Made by a program: the position numbers and the translations under genes
DNA from: Rhodospirillales bacterium
Lineage (GTDB): Bacteria > Pseudomonadota > Alphaproteobacteria > Rhodospirillales > Casp-alpha2
Direction of reading: 5' to 3'
Assembly (NCBI GenBank): GCA_018662225.1
Contig: JABJGO010000082.1
Location: 24,982-88,981 of the forward strand
Length of the DNA stretch: 64,000 nt
Shown: positions 26,695 through 35,061 of the stretch, piece by piece
Layout of the letters: the number at the start of each line of letters is the position of its first letter
Position numbering within the stretch: the first letter of the stretch is position 1
The notes under the pieces: model-generated
What the model saw: the letters and a program-made list of their open reading frames with translations, nothing else
What the model was told of the DNA's origin: nothing
Database searches by the model: none

Positions 26695-28467
26695 ATGGCT
26701 CGTAAAACGCCCTCTGCACCAACCAGAGAACAGTCATTCAGCGGCTTGGGGGTATCCCCAGGCATCGCCATTGGCCCGGCTTACGTGCGTGAGCACGGTG
26801 CCATTGATATCCCCGAGTACACCATCCCCGACAGCAAGATCAAAGCCGAATGCAAACGGCTGGATGCTGCGGTCGAACGCGCACAGCGCCAAATGGCACG
26901 ACTCAGAGCCAAAGCCAAGACCATGCCGGAGACCGCCGCCGATGAACTGGGGTTTCTGGTCGAAGCCTACGAGCAGATGCTCAAGGATTCCCGTCTGATC
27001 CGGGGCGCCAAACAGCGCATTTCCTCCGATCACATGAACGCTGAAGCCGCCATTCAGGCCGAGATCACCGACATCACCCACGCCTTTGCCGCCATGGATG
27101 ATGTGTATATCGCCGCCCGCATTGACGATATTCGCGGCGTCGGTCGTCGCCTGATCCTGAACCTGACCCAAACGCCGGTAAAACCGTTCGCTTCGGTGCC
27201 CAAGGGCAGCATCATTATTGCCGATGAACTGACACCCGCCGATACGGCGCAACTCAACCCCGAACGGGTGGTTGGTGCAGCGGCTGATCTGGGTGGTGGC
27301 GAAGGTCATACGGCCATTATGGCCCGCGCGCTCGGCTTGCCTACGGTATTGGGTGCCCAGGATATGCTACGCAACGTGCGGCACGGTGAAATGATCATGA
27401 TCGACGGCACGGTGGGCCGGGTTGTCATCAACCCCAGCAAAGCTACGCTGGACGCCGCCACCAAACAGCAAAAAGCATACCGCCGTCAGGCCGAGCGCCT
27501 GCACCGTATGCGTGACCTACCCGCGATTACCCGCGATGAGGTCGATATCATCCTACAGGCCAATGTGGAACTACCTATTGAAATGACCATGGTCAAAACG
27601 TCGGGCGCCGCCGGGGTGGGCCTGTTGCGCTCAGAATTCATGTTTATGGGCCGCGACGATGTACCGGATGAAGAAGAGCAATACGAAAGTTTCCGCGATG
27701 TGGTGCTGGCTGCCGATGGTCCGGTCACCATTCGCACGTTGGACGTGGGTGGCGAAAAACCAGCCGAAGCCCTGTTCAAAGGCATGGATGAGAAAGCCAC
27801 ATCGGCGCTGGGCCTGCGCGGTATTCGCCTGTCGCTGTTGCAACCCGATATTCTGGAAACACAGTTCCGGGCTATTTTACGCGCTGCCAACCATGGCCCG
27901 GTTCGTATTCTGCTGCCCATGGTGTCCACCGTATCCGAAGTCCGCCAGGCCAAGGCTATTTTGAAGAAGGCCGTGACCAAGCTGAAACGCCGCAAGGCCA
28001 CTGTACCCAACCCTATTCCGCCCATTGGTTGTATGATTGAGGTGCCGGGTGCGGCACTGGCGGCGGATGCGCTGGCACAGGTGTGCGATTTCTTTGCCAT
28101 CGGGTCCAACGATCTGACCATGTACACGTTGGCCATCGATCGGGGTAATGAGTACGTGGCTGATCTGTTCGATCCATTGCATCCGGCCGTGCTCAGGCTC
28201 ATCCAGTTTTCAGCCGAGGCCGCGCGACGGATGGATATCCCGGTCAGCATCTGTGGCGAAATGGCGGGCGATCCCCGGTACACGGCGTTGCTCGTCGGGC
28301 TGGGGTTTCGCGAATTATCCATGACCGCCCTGAATATTCCGCGCGTGAAACAGCGCATTCGCGATCTGGACGTGATTGCCGCCAACCGGCGCGCCAGCCA
28401 GATTATGGATCAGGTGGATTCAGGCCGTATCGCCACCCTGATAGATGATATGAACGAGATGGGTTAA
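26695..28467 (+). CDS. ptsI: Phosphoenolpyruvate-protein phosphotransferase (enzyme I)
   Basis: 590 residues, standard cytoplasmic PtsI. N-terminal domain SGLGVSPGIAIGPAYV, active His in GGGEGHTAIMARALG, and the C-terminal PEP barrel with LRTLDVGGEKP, LGLRGIRL, FAIGSNDLTMYTLA and the catalytic Cys in VSICGEMAGDP. It takes phosphate from PEP and gives it to HPr. No GAF domain is attached, so it is the sugar-type EI rather than EI-Ntr; the EIIA partner here is of the mannose type. Last gene of the chvI-to-ptsI run. Confidence 0.95.
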   Translation: MARKTPSAPTREQSFSGLGVSPGIAIGPAYVREHGAIDIPEYTIPDSKIKAECKRLDAAVERAQRQMARLRAKAKTMPETAADELGFLVEAYEQMLKDSRLIRGAKQRISSDHMNAEAAIQAEITDITHAFAAMDDVYIAARIDDIRGVGRRLILNLTQTPVKPFASVPKGSIIIADELTPADTAQLNPERVVGAAADLGGGEGHTAIMARALGLPTVLGAQDMLRNVRHGEMIMIDGTVGRVVINPSKATLDAATKQQKAYRRQAERLHRMRDLPAITRDEVDIILQANVELPIEMTMVKTSGAAGVGLLRSEFMFMGRDDVPDEEEQYESFRDVVLAADGPVTIRTLDVGGEKPAEALFKGMDEKATSALGLRGIRLSLLQPDILETQFRAILRAANHGPVRILLPMVSTVSEVRQAKAILKKAVTKLKRRKATVPNPIPPIGCMIEVPGAALAADALAQVCDFFAIGSNDLTMYTLAIDRGNEYVADLFDPLHPAVLRLIQFSAEAARRMDIPVSICGEMAGDPRYTALLVGLGFRELSMTALNIPRVKQRIRDLDVIAANRRASQIMDQVDSGRIATLIDDMNEMG

Positions 28468-28566
28468 TCCCCCTTTGGGCATTTACCAACGCCGAGGTTC
28501 ATGCTAGGAACGCGCCATAAAATAAGCCTTTTTCTAAAGAATTCCCCCCATCAGGAGACACGTTCT

Positions 28567-29973
28567 ATGAGCTCGACAGACGATTATCAGGTAGCCGACA
28601 TTTCACTGGCCGATTTTGGCCGTAAAGAACTGGACATTGCTGAGTCCGAAATGCCGGGCCTTATGTCCACCCGCGAAGAGTTTGCCGCCTCTCAGCCCCT
28701 TAAAGGCGCTCGCATCGCAGGCTCAATCCACATGACCATTCAGACCGGTGTGTTGATCGAAACACTGGAAGCTCTCGGCGCCGAAGTCCGCTGGGCATCA
28801 TGCAACATCTATTCAACCCAGGATCACGCTGCTGCGGCCATCGCCGCCAACGGCACACCGGTTTTCGCCCATAAGGGTGAAACATTGGAAGAATACTGGG
28901 ATTTCGCTCATCGCATTTTTGATTGGCACGACGGCGGCACACCCAACATGATTTTGGATGATGGCGGCGATGCCACCATGCTGATCTATCTGGGCTCCGA
29001 GGCCGAAAAAGATATCTCGGTGCTGGATAATCCGGGCAGCGAAGAAGCCGAGGTTATGTTTGCCTCCATCAAAGCCAAGTTGGCCATCGATCCCACCTGG
29101 TATTCTCGGAACCTGGCCACCATCAAAGGTGTGACCGAAGAAACCACCACCGGCGTTCACCGGCTCGTTGAGATGGAAAAGGAAGGCACATTGCCCTTCC
29201 CGGCCATCAACGTGAATGACTCGGTGACAAAATCCAAATTCGACAACAAATACGGTTGCCGCGAAAGTCTGGTGGATGCGATCCGTCGTGCCACCGACGT
29301 GATGATGGCCGGTAAAGTTGGCGTTGTTTGTGGTTACGGCGATGTGGGCAAAGGCTCCGCCGACTCGCTTCGTAATGCCGGTTGCCGCGTTCTGGTCACC
29401 GAAGCCGATCCCATCTGTGCCCTTCAGGCCTGCATGGAAGGTTTTGAAGTTGTGACCATGGAACAGGCCACCAGCCGCGGTGATATCTTCGTCACCACCA
29501 CCGGCAACATCGACGTGATTACCGTTGATCACATGCGCGCCATGAAAGACCGAGCCATCGTTTGTAACATCGGCCACTTCGATTCTGAAATTCAGATCGC
29601 GGCACTGAAAAACATGGAATGGAACAACATCAAGCCACAGGTGGACGAAATCACCTTCCCGGATGGCAACCGCATCATCCTGCTGGCCGAAGGCCGCCTG
29701 GTTAACCTGGGCTGTGCCACCGGCCACCCCAGCTTTGTGATGAGCGCGTCTTTCACCAACCAGACACTGGCCCAGATCGAGTTGTTCGCCAATAACGACG
29801 ACGGCCAGTACGGAAACAAAGTTTACGTACTGCCAAAATGGCTGGACGAAAAAGTGGCTATGCTGCACCTGGGTAAACTGGGCGCATCACTGACCACGCT
29901 GAGCCAGGAACAGGCCGACTACATCGGCGTCGAAGTAGCTGGCCCTCACAAACCTGAGGCCTATCGTTACTAG
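28567..29973 (+). CDS. ahcY: Adenosylhomocysteinase
   Basis: Hydrolyses S-adenosylhomocysteine to adenosine and homocysteine, clearing the inhibitor of methyl transfer. 468 residues, typical of the proteobacterial form with an insertion. NAD motif GYGDVGKG at 256-263; substrate motifs [21 protein letters not shown], split here as NVNDSVTKS and [11 protein letters not shown]-terminal end [10 protein letters not shown]. Start chosen at the ATG at 28567, eight bases after AGGAG; an upstream in-frame ATG at 28501 has no ribosome site. Followed by a strong terminator. Confidence 0.97.
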   Translation: MSSTDDYQVADISLADFGRKELDIAESEMPGLMSTREEFAASQPLKGARIAGSIHMTIQTGVLIETLEALGAEVRWASCNIYSTQDHAAAAIAANGTPVFAHKGETLEEYWDFAHRIFDWHDGGTPNMILDDGGDATMLIYLGSEAEKDISVLDNPGSEEAEVMFASIKAKLAIDPTWYSRNLATIKGVTEETTTGVHRLVEMEKEGTLPFPAINVNDSVTKSKFDNKYGCRESLVDAIRRATDVMMAGKVGVVCGYGDVGKGSADSLRNAGCRVLVTEADPICALQACMEGFEVVTMEQATSRGDIFVTTTGNIDVITVDHMRAMKDRAIVCNIGHFDSEIQIAALKNMEWNNIKPQVDEITFPDGNRIILLAEGRLVNLGCATGHPSFVMSASFTNQTLAQIELFANNDDGQYGNKVYVLPKWLDEKVAMLHLGKLGASLTTLSQEQADYIGVEVAGPHKPEAYRY

Positions 29974-29994
29974 GTTCCAGCTTTAGACCAAATC

Positions 29995-30031
29995 AAAAAA
30001 GGGCGGCTCTGAGATAGAGCCGCCCTTTTTT
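29995..30031 (+). terminator. Rho-independent terminator of ahcY
   Basis: gggcggctct / agagccgccc perfect ten-base-pair stem, five-base loop, flanked by six As and six Ts, so it can also end transcription from the opposite side. Confidence 0.95.
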
Positions 30032-30093
30032 ATTGCCTTAGATATTACGCAAAGCCACCTTCGCAAATTGAGCCAATTTGCTCGGGTTTTGCT

Positions 30094-31449
30094 CTAAAAC
30101 ATACTTTTCAGGTCTGACGAAAACGTGGGAAAGGCGAACATATCATTCTTTATGGCACTGGCCGGAATCTTATGACGCATGGCCATGGCGAACAGATGGA
30201 TCAATTCCTGTGATTGATGCCCAACCATATGGGCACCGACGATCTGATCCGTACTTTCATCAACCAATACCTTGGACCACGCAACGGATTCCGCATAGGT
30301 CTTGGTGGAAAACCAGCCGGACATATCGCTGGTCGTGACTTTTACATCCACCCCCTGCCGGGCGGCATCTTCTTCGCTCAGCCCCACAGTACTTAGAGCA
30401 GGTACAGTATAAATACCACTCGGGATCACGCTGTAGTCTGGTTTCACAAATGGCCCCGCAGGCCCCCTGACGATGTTCTCACCCACAAGGCGGCCCTCAT
30501 AGGTGGCGATGGGCGATAGCTGCGGGGAGGTGACCAGAGCATCACCCACAACCCATACTGACGGATTTGACGTGGAACGCAGGTATTCATCGGTCTCAAC
30601 CGCAATACGGTCATGCTTCACGTTACCCGCATTCAGATCAAGTGTTTCCACATTGGCGACCCGACCGGCACCATTGATGACCCGGTCAGCCTTCACGGTT
30701 TGCTCAGCACCATCAAGGTCGTAAGTGACGGCTAGTTTGTCGCCCGACTTCGCAACAGCCTTGACCTGTACGTCTGTTTTGACGTTGATGCCCAGCCGCT
30801 CACTTTCAGCCTGAATAGCGGCCACAGCACCCGCTTCAACACGGGGCAGCAAACGCGGCATAACTTCCAGAATGGTGACTTTGGTTCCAGCGCGGGCATA
30901 GACATGGCTGAATTCCATGGCGATAACGCCACCACCGATAAAGACGACTTCGCCGGGTTGTTCTTCTTCCGATAAAACTTCATCCGACGTGATCATCAAC
31001 TCGGCTCCCGGAATAGGTAAAGGTCGGGTTTTTGATCCGGTGGCGATAACAATGTTGTCGCCCTCCAGCACCTTGCCATCTACTTCAACGCTGTTGGGGC
31101 CCACAAACCGGGCAGAACCCCAGAACACATCGCCCCGCTTTTTGGCCACGTCATGCATGGCGTCGGGAATAAAGCTGATCAAACCCTTTTCACGCTGGAT
31201 CAGTTTGGTCCAGTTCAGCTTCGGTTTGCTGACCTCAATATGGTGGGCGCTGGCGGTCTCAATCTCATGCAGTGCATGCCCGGCGGCCACCAGAACCTTT
31301 TTGGGCGTACAGCCCCGGTTGGGGCAGGTGCCGCCGAAATCCCGTTGCTCAACAAAGGCAATTCGTTTGCCCGCTTCATGGGCCACGGCTGAAACGCCAA
31401 GACCGGCATTCCCACCGCCCAGGATGATGACATCGTATTTATCTGACAT
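30094..31449 (-). CDS. Pyridine nucleotide-disulfide oxidoreductase homologue lacking the His-Glu pair
   Basis: 451 residues, of the glutathione reductase/lipoamide dehydrogenase fold. FAD motif ILGGGNAGLG (9-18), redox-active disulfide Cys42/Cys47 in GGTCPNRGCTPKK, NAD motif FIGGGVIAMEF with an acidic residue after the second strand (TILE), which favours NADH. In classical members the partner subunit supplies His and Glu from a C-terminal HPTxxE; here it reads FPTFSS (Phe440, Ser445), so both catalytic residues are absent. The substrate is therefore open. It is the third gene of an operon with a DUF1348 protein and a PNPOx-like protein, 25 bases downstream. Confidence 0.85.
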   Translation of the reverse strand: MSDKYDVIILGGGNAGLGVSAVAHEAGKRIAFVEQRDFGGTCPNRGCTPKKVLVAAGHALHEIETASAHHIEVSKPKLNWTKLIQREKGLISFIPDAMHDVAKKRGDVFWGSARFVGPNSVEVDGKVLEGDNIVIATGSKTRPLPIPGAELMITSDEVLSEEEQPGEVVFIGGGVIAMEFSHVYARAGTKVTILEVMPRLLPRVEAGAVAAIQAESERLGINVKTDVQVKAVAKSGDKLAVTYDLDGAEQTVKADRVINGAGRVANVETLDLNAGNVKHDRIAVETDEYLRSTSNPSVWVVGDALVTSPQLSPIATYEGRLVGENIVRGPAGPFVKPDYSVIPSGIYTVPALSTVGLSEEDAARQGVDVKVTTSDMSGWFSTKTYAESVAWSKVLVDESTDQIVGAHMVGHQSQELIHLFAMAMRHKIPASAIKNDMFAFPTFSSDLKSMF

Positions 31450-31474
31450 AATAATTCTTCCTATAATGATGTGT

Positions 31475-31948
31475 TCACAAGCCCAGATCGGTTAATCCGG
31501 GATGGTCGTCAGGGCGTTTGCCCGTTTGACCACGGGTCCATAAAAACTTGCGGTCGGCTTCTTCAATGGGCAGATCATTGATACTGGCGATCCGGCACCT
31601 CATGAGGCCGTGTTCATCGAATTCCCAGTTCTCATTCCCATAGGCCCGGAACCAGTTGTTGTTATGGTCGTGGTACTCATAGGCAAACCGCACCCCGATT
31701 CGGTTATGGGTGAACGCCCAAAGTTCCTTGATCAGGCGGTAATCCAGCTCCTTCGCCCATTTGCGAGTGAGAAGGTCTTCGATTTCGGCGCGCCCGGTGA
31801 TGAACTGGGTGCGGTTTCGCCACACACTATCCTCGGTATAGGCCAGCGCGATTTTAGCAGGCTCCCGTGTGTTCCAGCCATCTTCGGCAGCACGAACTTT
31901 GGTGGCGGCCGATGCTTCATCAAACGGCGGCAGGGGTGGACGGCTCAT
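31475..31948 (-). CDS. DUF1348 (SnoaL/NTF2-like) protein
   Basis: 157 residues with the DUF1348 pattern: [27 protein letters not shown], the GRAEI turn, [16 protein letters not shown], the central [13 protein letters not shown], and the [10 protein letters not shown] end. The fold is a cone-like NTF2 barrel with no known substrate for this family. Its start overlaps the PNPOx-like gene stop by four bases, so the two are coupled. Confidence 0.88.
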   Translation of the reverse strand: MSRPPLPPFDEASAATKVRAAEDGWNTREPAKIALAYTEDSVWRNRTQFITGRAEIEDLLTRKWAKELDYRLIKELWAFTHNRIGVRFAYEYHDHNNNWFRAYGNENWEFDEHGLMRCRIASINDLPIEEADRKFLWTRGQTGKRPDDHPGLTDLGL

Positions 31949-32553
31949 GATGCTGTTCCTTGTTTATCACTCAGTTGTTGTTCCAACTGGGCGATGCGCT
32001 GCTGCAATGGCTCGACGACTTCTGCCACGTCGGCTTCGGTATATCGCGGCGTAATGTGCTGCGGGCAATTGATGTCCCAGGCGGTGATGTCAAAAATGAT
32101 CGCCTGTTCCGGCAGGCCGCGATAATCAGAATCCCGCATTTGCTCCATCACATCCGGGTCATCCACCACACGGGCATGACCCCAGATTTTAATGCGCCGA
32201 CGATTGGGGTAATCCATCAGGAAGATATAGGCCTTGTCGTTCTCGCTCAGGTTTCCGGACGATATGTACTGTCGATTACCCCGGAAATCGGCAAAGCCCA
32301 GCGTCTTGTCATCCAGGACTTTCAGGAATCCCGGTTTACCACCACGGTGTTGGATATAGGGCTGGCCTTCGGCGTTGGCAGTGCCCAGATAGAACGAGTC
32401 CCGATCGTTAATAAACTGGACCAGATCAACCGTTATGGTTTCCTGCCAACCGGCACCCTCTTCCATGGCCGCGTAACCGTCGCGTGACCCTTTGCTTTCC
32501 TGAAGGCGCTTTACCGCCGGGGTAAAGGCCACATCACTTGCATAACTCGACAT
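31945..32553 (-). CDS. Pyridoxamine 5'-phosphate oxidase-family (FMN split-barrel) protein
   Basis: 202 residues from the ATG at 32553, which has AGGAG seven bases upstream; a GTG six codons earlier is weaker. The flavin-barrel core reads [36 protein letters not shown] and [12 protein letters not shown], the layout of the PNPOx-like group that usually binds FMN and is not the vitamin B6 enzyme. A short C-terminal coiled coil ([18 protein letters not shown]) follows. First gene of the operon, divergent from a TetR regulator that probably controls it. Confidence 0.87.
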   Translation of the reverse strand: MSSYASDVAFTPAVKRLQESKGSRDGYAAMEEGAGWQETITVDLVQFINDRDSFYLGTANAEGQPYIQHRGGKPGFLKVLDDKTLGFADFRGNRQYISSGNLSENDKAYIFLMDYPNRRRIKIWGHARVVDDPDVMEQMRDSDYRGLPEQAIIFDITAWDINCPQHITPRYTEADVAEVVEPLQQRIAQLEQQLSDKQGTAS

Positions 32554-32620
32554 TTGAATTCTCCTGCTCACCTCAATGAGCGCTAATGAATACGGCGTTG
32601 TGTCTGTGTTAAATTGATTA

Positions 32621-32638
32621 ATAGACTGATCGTTCTAT
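32621..32638. promoter_or_regulatory. TetR-type operator candidate 1
   Basis: ATAGACTGATCGTTCTAT, symmetrical at seven of nine pairs, lies in the gap between the PNPOx operon and the divergent TetR gene, about 68 bases before the PNPOx start. The outer TAGA...TCTA arms resemble known TetR-family sites. Its partner is site 2 at 32748. Confidence 0.5.
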
Positions 32639-32747
32639 CTTGTCAATCTTTTTTCAATCCACCCCTATTTTAGCGTGAAATTCAAGCTATTGTTACGTAG
32701 ATTAAAGTAAAATCTATCTTGATTTTCTCGAAAATAACCATAATATT

Positions 32748-32763
32748 ATACCGATCGATCTAT
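32748..32763. promoter_or_regulatory. TetR-type operator candidate 2
   Basis: ATACCGATCGATCTAT shares the GATCG core and TCTAT end with site 1 and lies 25 bases before the TetR start codon, a position suited to autorepression. Less symmetrical than site 1. Confidence 0.4.
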
Positions 32764-32787
32764 TTATTATTCATACGAGGGCACCCC

Positions 32788-33336
32788 ATGGCTTCGGGAA
32801 AACGGGATCATCTTATCGATACGGCGCTTGAACTGTTCTGTCAGGACGGCTTTCACGCCACGGGCGTTGATAAGATTATTGAGACGGCGGGCGTGGCCCG
32901 CATGACCATGTACAACCACTTTAAATCGAAAGATGAACTGATCCTGGCCACCCTGCGCCGCCGTGATGAGAAGTTCCGAAACGGCTTCATGCGCGCCGTG
33001 GAACGCCTCGGTCGCACGCCCAAGGACCGCCTGCTCGCCATCTTCGATGCGCTGGAAGAATGGTTCAGGGAAGACAACTTCTCGGGCTGCATGTTCATTA
33101 ATGCCTCCGCCGAATTCTCAGGCACCGACGATCCCATCCACATGGCATCGGCAGAACACAAAATACTCATGCGACAGTATTTCAAGAAACTGACCACCGA
33201 AGCCAATACCGATGCCCCCGACGAACTGGCTGACGAACTCATGCTCCTGGCCGAAGGCGCAATCGTCATGGCCTATGTGGCAGGTGATGCCAATGCGGCT
33301 GCCCGAGCCAAGGCGACGGCTGGGAAGTTGATCTAG
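32788..33336 (+). CDS. TetR-family transcriptional regulator
   Basis: 182 residues from the ATG at 32788, preceded by GAGGG; the open frame upstream is AT-rich and overlaps the operator region. N-terminal helix-turn-helix (GFHATGVDKIIETAGVARMT, MYNHFKSKDELI, about 18-50) and a ligand-binding C-terminal domain (DNFSGCMFINASAEFSG). Divergent from the PNPOx-DUF1348-disulfide-oxidoreductase operon and presumably its repressor. Part of its coding sequence (33043-33181) is repeated about 1.07 kb downstream. Confidence 0.9.
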   Translation: MASGKRDHLIDTALELFCQDGFHATGVDKIIETAGVARMTMYNHFKSKDELILATLRRRDEKFRNGFMRAVERLGRTPKDRLLAIFDALEEWFREDNFSGCMFINASAEFSGTDDPIHMASAEHKILMRQYFKKLTTEANTDAPDELADELMLLAEGAIVMAYVAGDANAAARAKATAGKLI

Positions 33337-33412
33337 CAAAAGTTCTATTTTCCTCATTAGAACCGTGAGGATTAGTGGTGCCAGATTCCGGTTTTGTCCG
33401 GGTTCGATTAAA

Positions 33413-33453
33413 TTGACAATTTGTATGTTTCGTAATAAACGTACATACCGTAC
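33413..33453 (+). promoter_or_regulatory. Promoter/operator candidate of the toxin-antitoxin pair
   Basis: TTGACA at 33413-33418 is a good -35 box; a TAATAA at 33433-33438 is a poor -10 at short spacing. Two GTAC palindromes (gtacataccgtac, 33441-33453) lie just ahead of the antitoxin ribosome site and could be the autoregulatory site bound by antitoxin. Confidence 0.4.
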
Positions 33454-33470
33454 AAAATAGGAGCCTTAAG

Positions 33471-33725
33471 ATGGCCAATATCCAAGTATCAGACGTTCGG
33501 GACAACTTGTCGGACTGTATCAATCGGTCGCATTACGGAAAGGAACGATTAATCATTGAACGCCACGGCAAACCAGTGGCAGCGTTGGTTTCTGTGGATG
33601 ATGCAAAATTTTTGATGGAGTTAGAGGCCAGCATGGATTTGGCCTATGCACGGGATATACTGGCAAAAACAGCAGAAAGTGACATTACCGATTGGGACGA
33701 CCTGAAAGCTGACCTGGGTCTGTAA
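33471..33725 (+). CDS. Phd/YefM-family antitoxin
   Basis: 84 residues. N-terminal DNA-binding half typical of Phd/YefM (IQVSDVRDNLSDCINRSH, LIIERHGKPVAALVSVDDA) and an acidic toxin-neutralising tail (ESDITDWDDLKADLGL). GGAG lies six bases before the ATG. The stop shares a base with the toxin start (TAATG), so translation is coupled, as usual for such modules. Confidence 0.9.
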   Translation: MANIQVSDVRDNLSDCINRSHYGKERLIIERHGKPVAALVSVDDAKFLMELEASMDLAYARDILAKTAESDITDWDDLKADLGL

Positions 33726-34051
33726 TGTCCTATCGCGTCGGACTGGCACCGGCTGCCAAAACTGAACTCAAGAAGCTGAACAAAAAGGCCCCTAAAAAAG
33801 TAATGCGGGCCATCGCCGACGCTATCGATTCACTGAAAGAAAATCCACGCCCACACGGAACGGAAAAACTCTCCGTCGTCGAAGGCTTGTACAGAATACG
33901 GAAAGGAAACTTCCGCATTATCTATCAAGTAAGAGACGAAGAACTGCTCGTGCTCATTGTTAAAGTAGCAGACCGAAAAGAGGCCTACGACAGGATACTC
34001 AAGGAAGCGAAACGCCGGATACAGGCACACACAGACGCCCGAACGTCATAA
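33725..34051 (+). CDS. RelE/ParE-family toxin
   Basis: 108 residues. Basic N-terminus (AAKTELKKLNKKAPKKVM), then the family core VEGLYRIRKGNFRIIYQVRD and the end strand LVLIVKVADRKEAY. The Arg/Lys pattern of the RIRKGNFRIIY segment matches RelE-type mRNA interferases rather than ParE. The C-terminus is extended by about 15 residues. The pair is probably mobile: it lies between a TetR gene and a degenerate copy of part of that gene. Confidence 0.9.
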   Translation: MSYRVGLAPAAKTELKKLNKKAPKKVMRAIADAIDSLKENPRPHGTEKLSVVEGLYRIRKGNFRIIYQVRDEELLVLIVKVADRKEAYDRILKEAKRRIQAHTDARTS

Positions 34052-34115
34052 ACCTGCGACACGTCAATAATAGACGTCTGAATTCGGAGCAACATGCATG
34101 GACAACATCCAACGG

Positions 34116-34254
34116 ATTCATGCGCTGGGGGAATGGTTCCAGGAAGACAGTTTCTCGGGCTGCATGTTCATCAACGCTTCCGCCGAATTCTCAGGCCCAG
34201 ACGATCCCATCCACATGGCATCGGCCGAACACAAAATACTGATCCGACAGTATT
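34116..34254 (+). pseudogene. Truncated duplicate of the TetR gene (ligand-domain fragment)
   Basis: About 139 bases match 33043-33181 of the intact TetR gene; over the last 124 bases I count 12 differences by eye. The reading frame is kept (WFQEDSFSGCMFINASAEFSG) but both the DNA-binding part and the C-terminus are missing, and the frame ends soon after. An ATG at 34098 opens a 60-residue frame, but no ribosome site or domain supports it as a gene. Confidence 0.8.
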
Positions 34255-34452
34255 CTAATGGGCCAGCGATGAAGGCATAGGCTTAATACTATAAAGCCAA
34301 GAAATAATACCAAAACTATGCAGGAAAGTGTTCAGAATAAAGAGCCATCTCCGTTACCCCAAATTACTAACTTCAACACAGCACCTTCCAATGTATGCAA
34401 ATTTATACAATTTTATTATGAGTCGACTTATTGATACGCTACCAATAATAGT

Positions 34453-34977
34453 ATGGTGCTCAACCAATCGCGGGAGTTTTTTTTAGGAATGGTGGAAAAG
34501 AAATCGAAAACACAAAGCAAATCTCATACATCGAATAGCTCAGCACCGGCGGAAATGGGCGACTCACTCGAACTTATAAGATTTTTGAGAGAGCACTTGG
34601 TTCGATTCTCGGCTATTGCCAACACAGGTGGCGTGGTCGCCGTGATCTCGGTTCTAGGAGCTACCTCACATGATGGGGAAGTCTTGAATATCCTTGCCAT
34701 CCCGCTGTCGTTGTTTTGCCTTGGAATCATTTCGGCACTTCTGAATGTAGTCAATGCGATGGCCATGGAAGTACACGAAAAAAAGGTCATGGATTTGAAC
34801 AAGAGAAGCGATCCAATCAAAAAGAAGGGCGAATCCTCTATCCGTCGAATTGGGAAGACATCTCTCTTCAATTTGTTCCGGTTTTCATACACGTCCGGGG
34901 CTTATCTCTTAGTTGGCATGGTCACATTCTTTATACTGGGATGCGTATCAGGTGTTGCGCTTATTGCTCTTGCCTGA
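34453..34977 (+). CDS. Unrecognised membrane protein
   Basis: 174 residues (162 if the ATG at 34489 is used). Ser/Thr/Lys-rich hydrophilic N-terminus of about 45 residues, then three hydrophobic helices (about 53-70, 79-102 and 148-172) with a strongly basic loop (RSDPIKKKGESSIRRIGK) between the second and third. No family recognised. It lies in AT-rich sequence after the toxin-antitoxin patch and before divL, and its codon use is more AT-rich than that of its neighbours, consistent with acquisition. The gap before it (34281-34452) is AT-rich and shows nothing clear. Confidence 0.6.
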   Translation: MVLNQSREFFLGMVEKKSKTQSKSHTSNSSAPAEMGDSLELIRFLREHLVRFSAIANTGGVVAVISVLGATSHDGEVLNILAIPLSLFCLGIISALLNVVNAMAMEVHEKKVMDLNKRSDPIKKKGESSIRRIGKTSLFNLFRFSYTSGAYLLVGMVTFFILGCVSGVALIALA

Positions 34978-35061
34978 TCACCGAAGTGTCACACGCTCCC
35001 CCCTTGCGATAATCACTCGCCCCCCATAAGATTCCCTACCGATTCGCTGTTGGCGTGATTT

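Noticed and set aside
27486..28385. A 299-codon open frame on the minus strand inside ptsI
   Set aside because: Antisense to conserved PtsI motifs; Ser/Arg/Ile-rich composition typical of a mirrored frame and no ribosome site.
28468..28566. An SAH or SAM-type riboswitch before ahcY
   Set aside because: The 99-base leader contains a short GC-rich stretch (cgccgagg) but not the conserved SAH core order, so no riboswitch can be supported.
28813..29868. A 351-codon open frame on the minus strand inside ahcY
   Set aside because: It lies antisense to an unmistakable AhcY and its protein is His/Gly/Val-rich low-complexity sequence with no domain; it arises from codon bias of the real gene.
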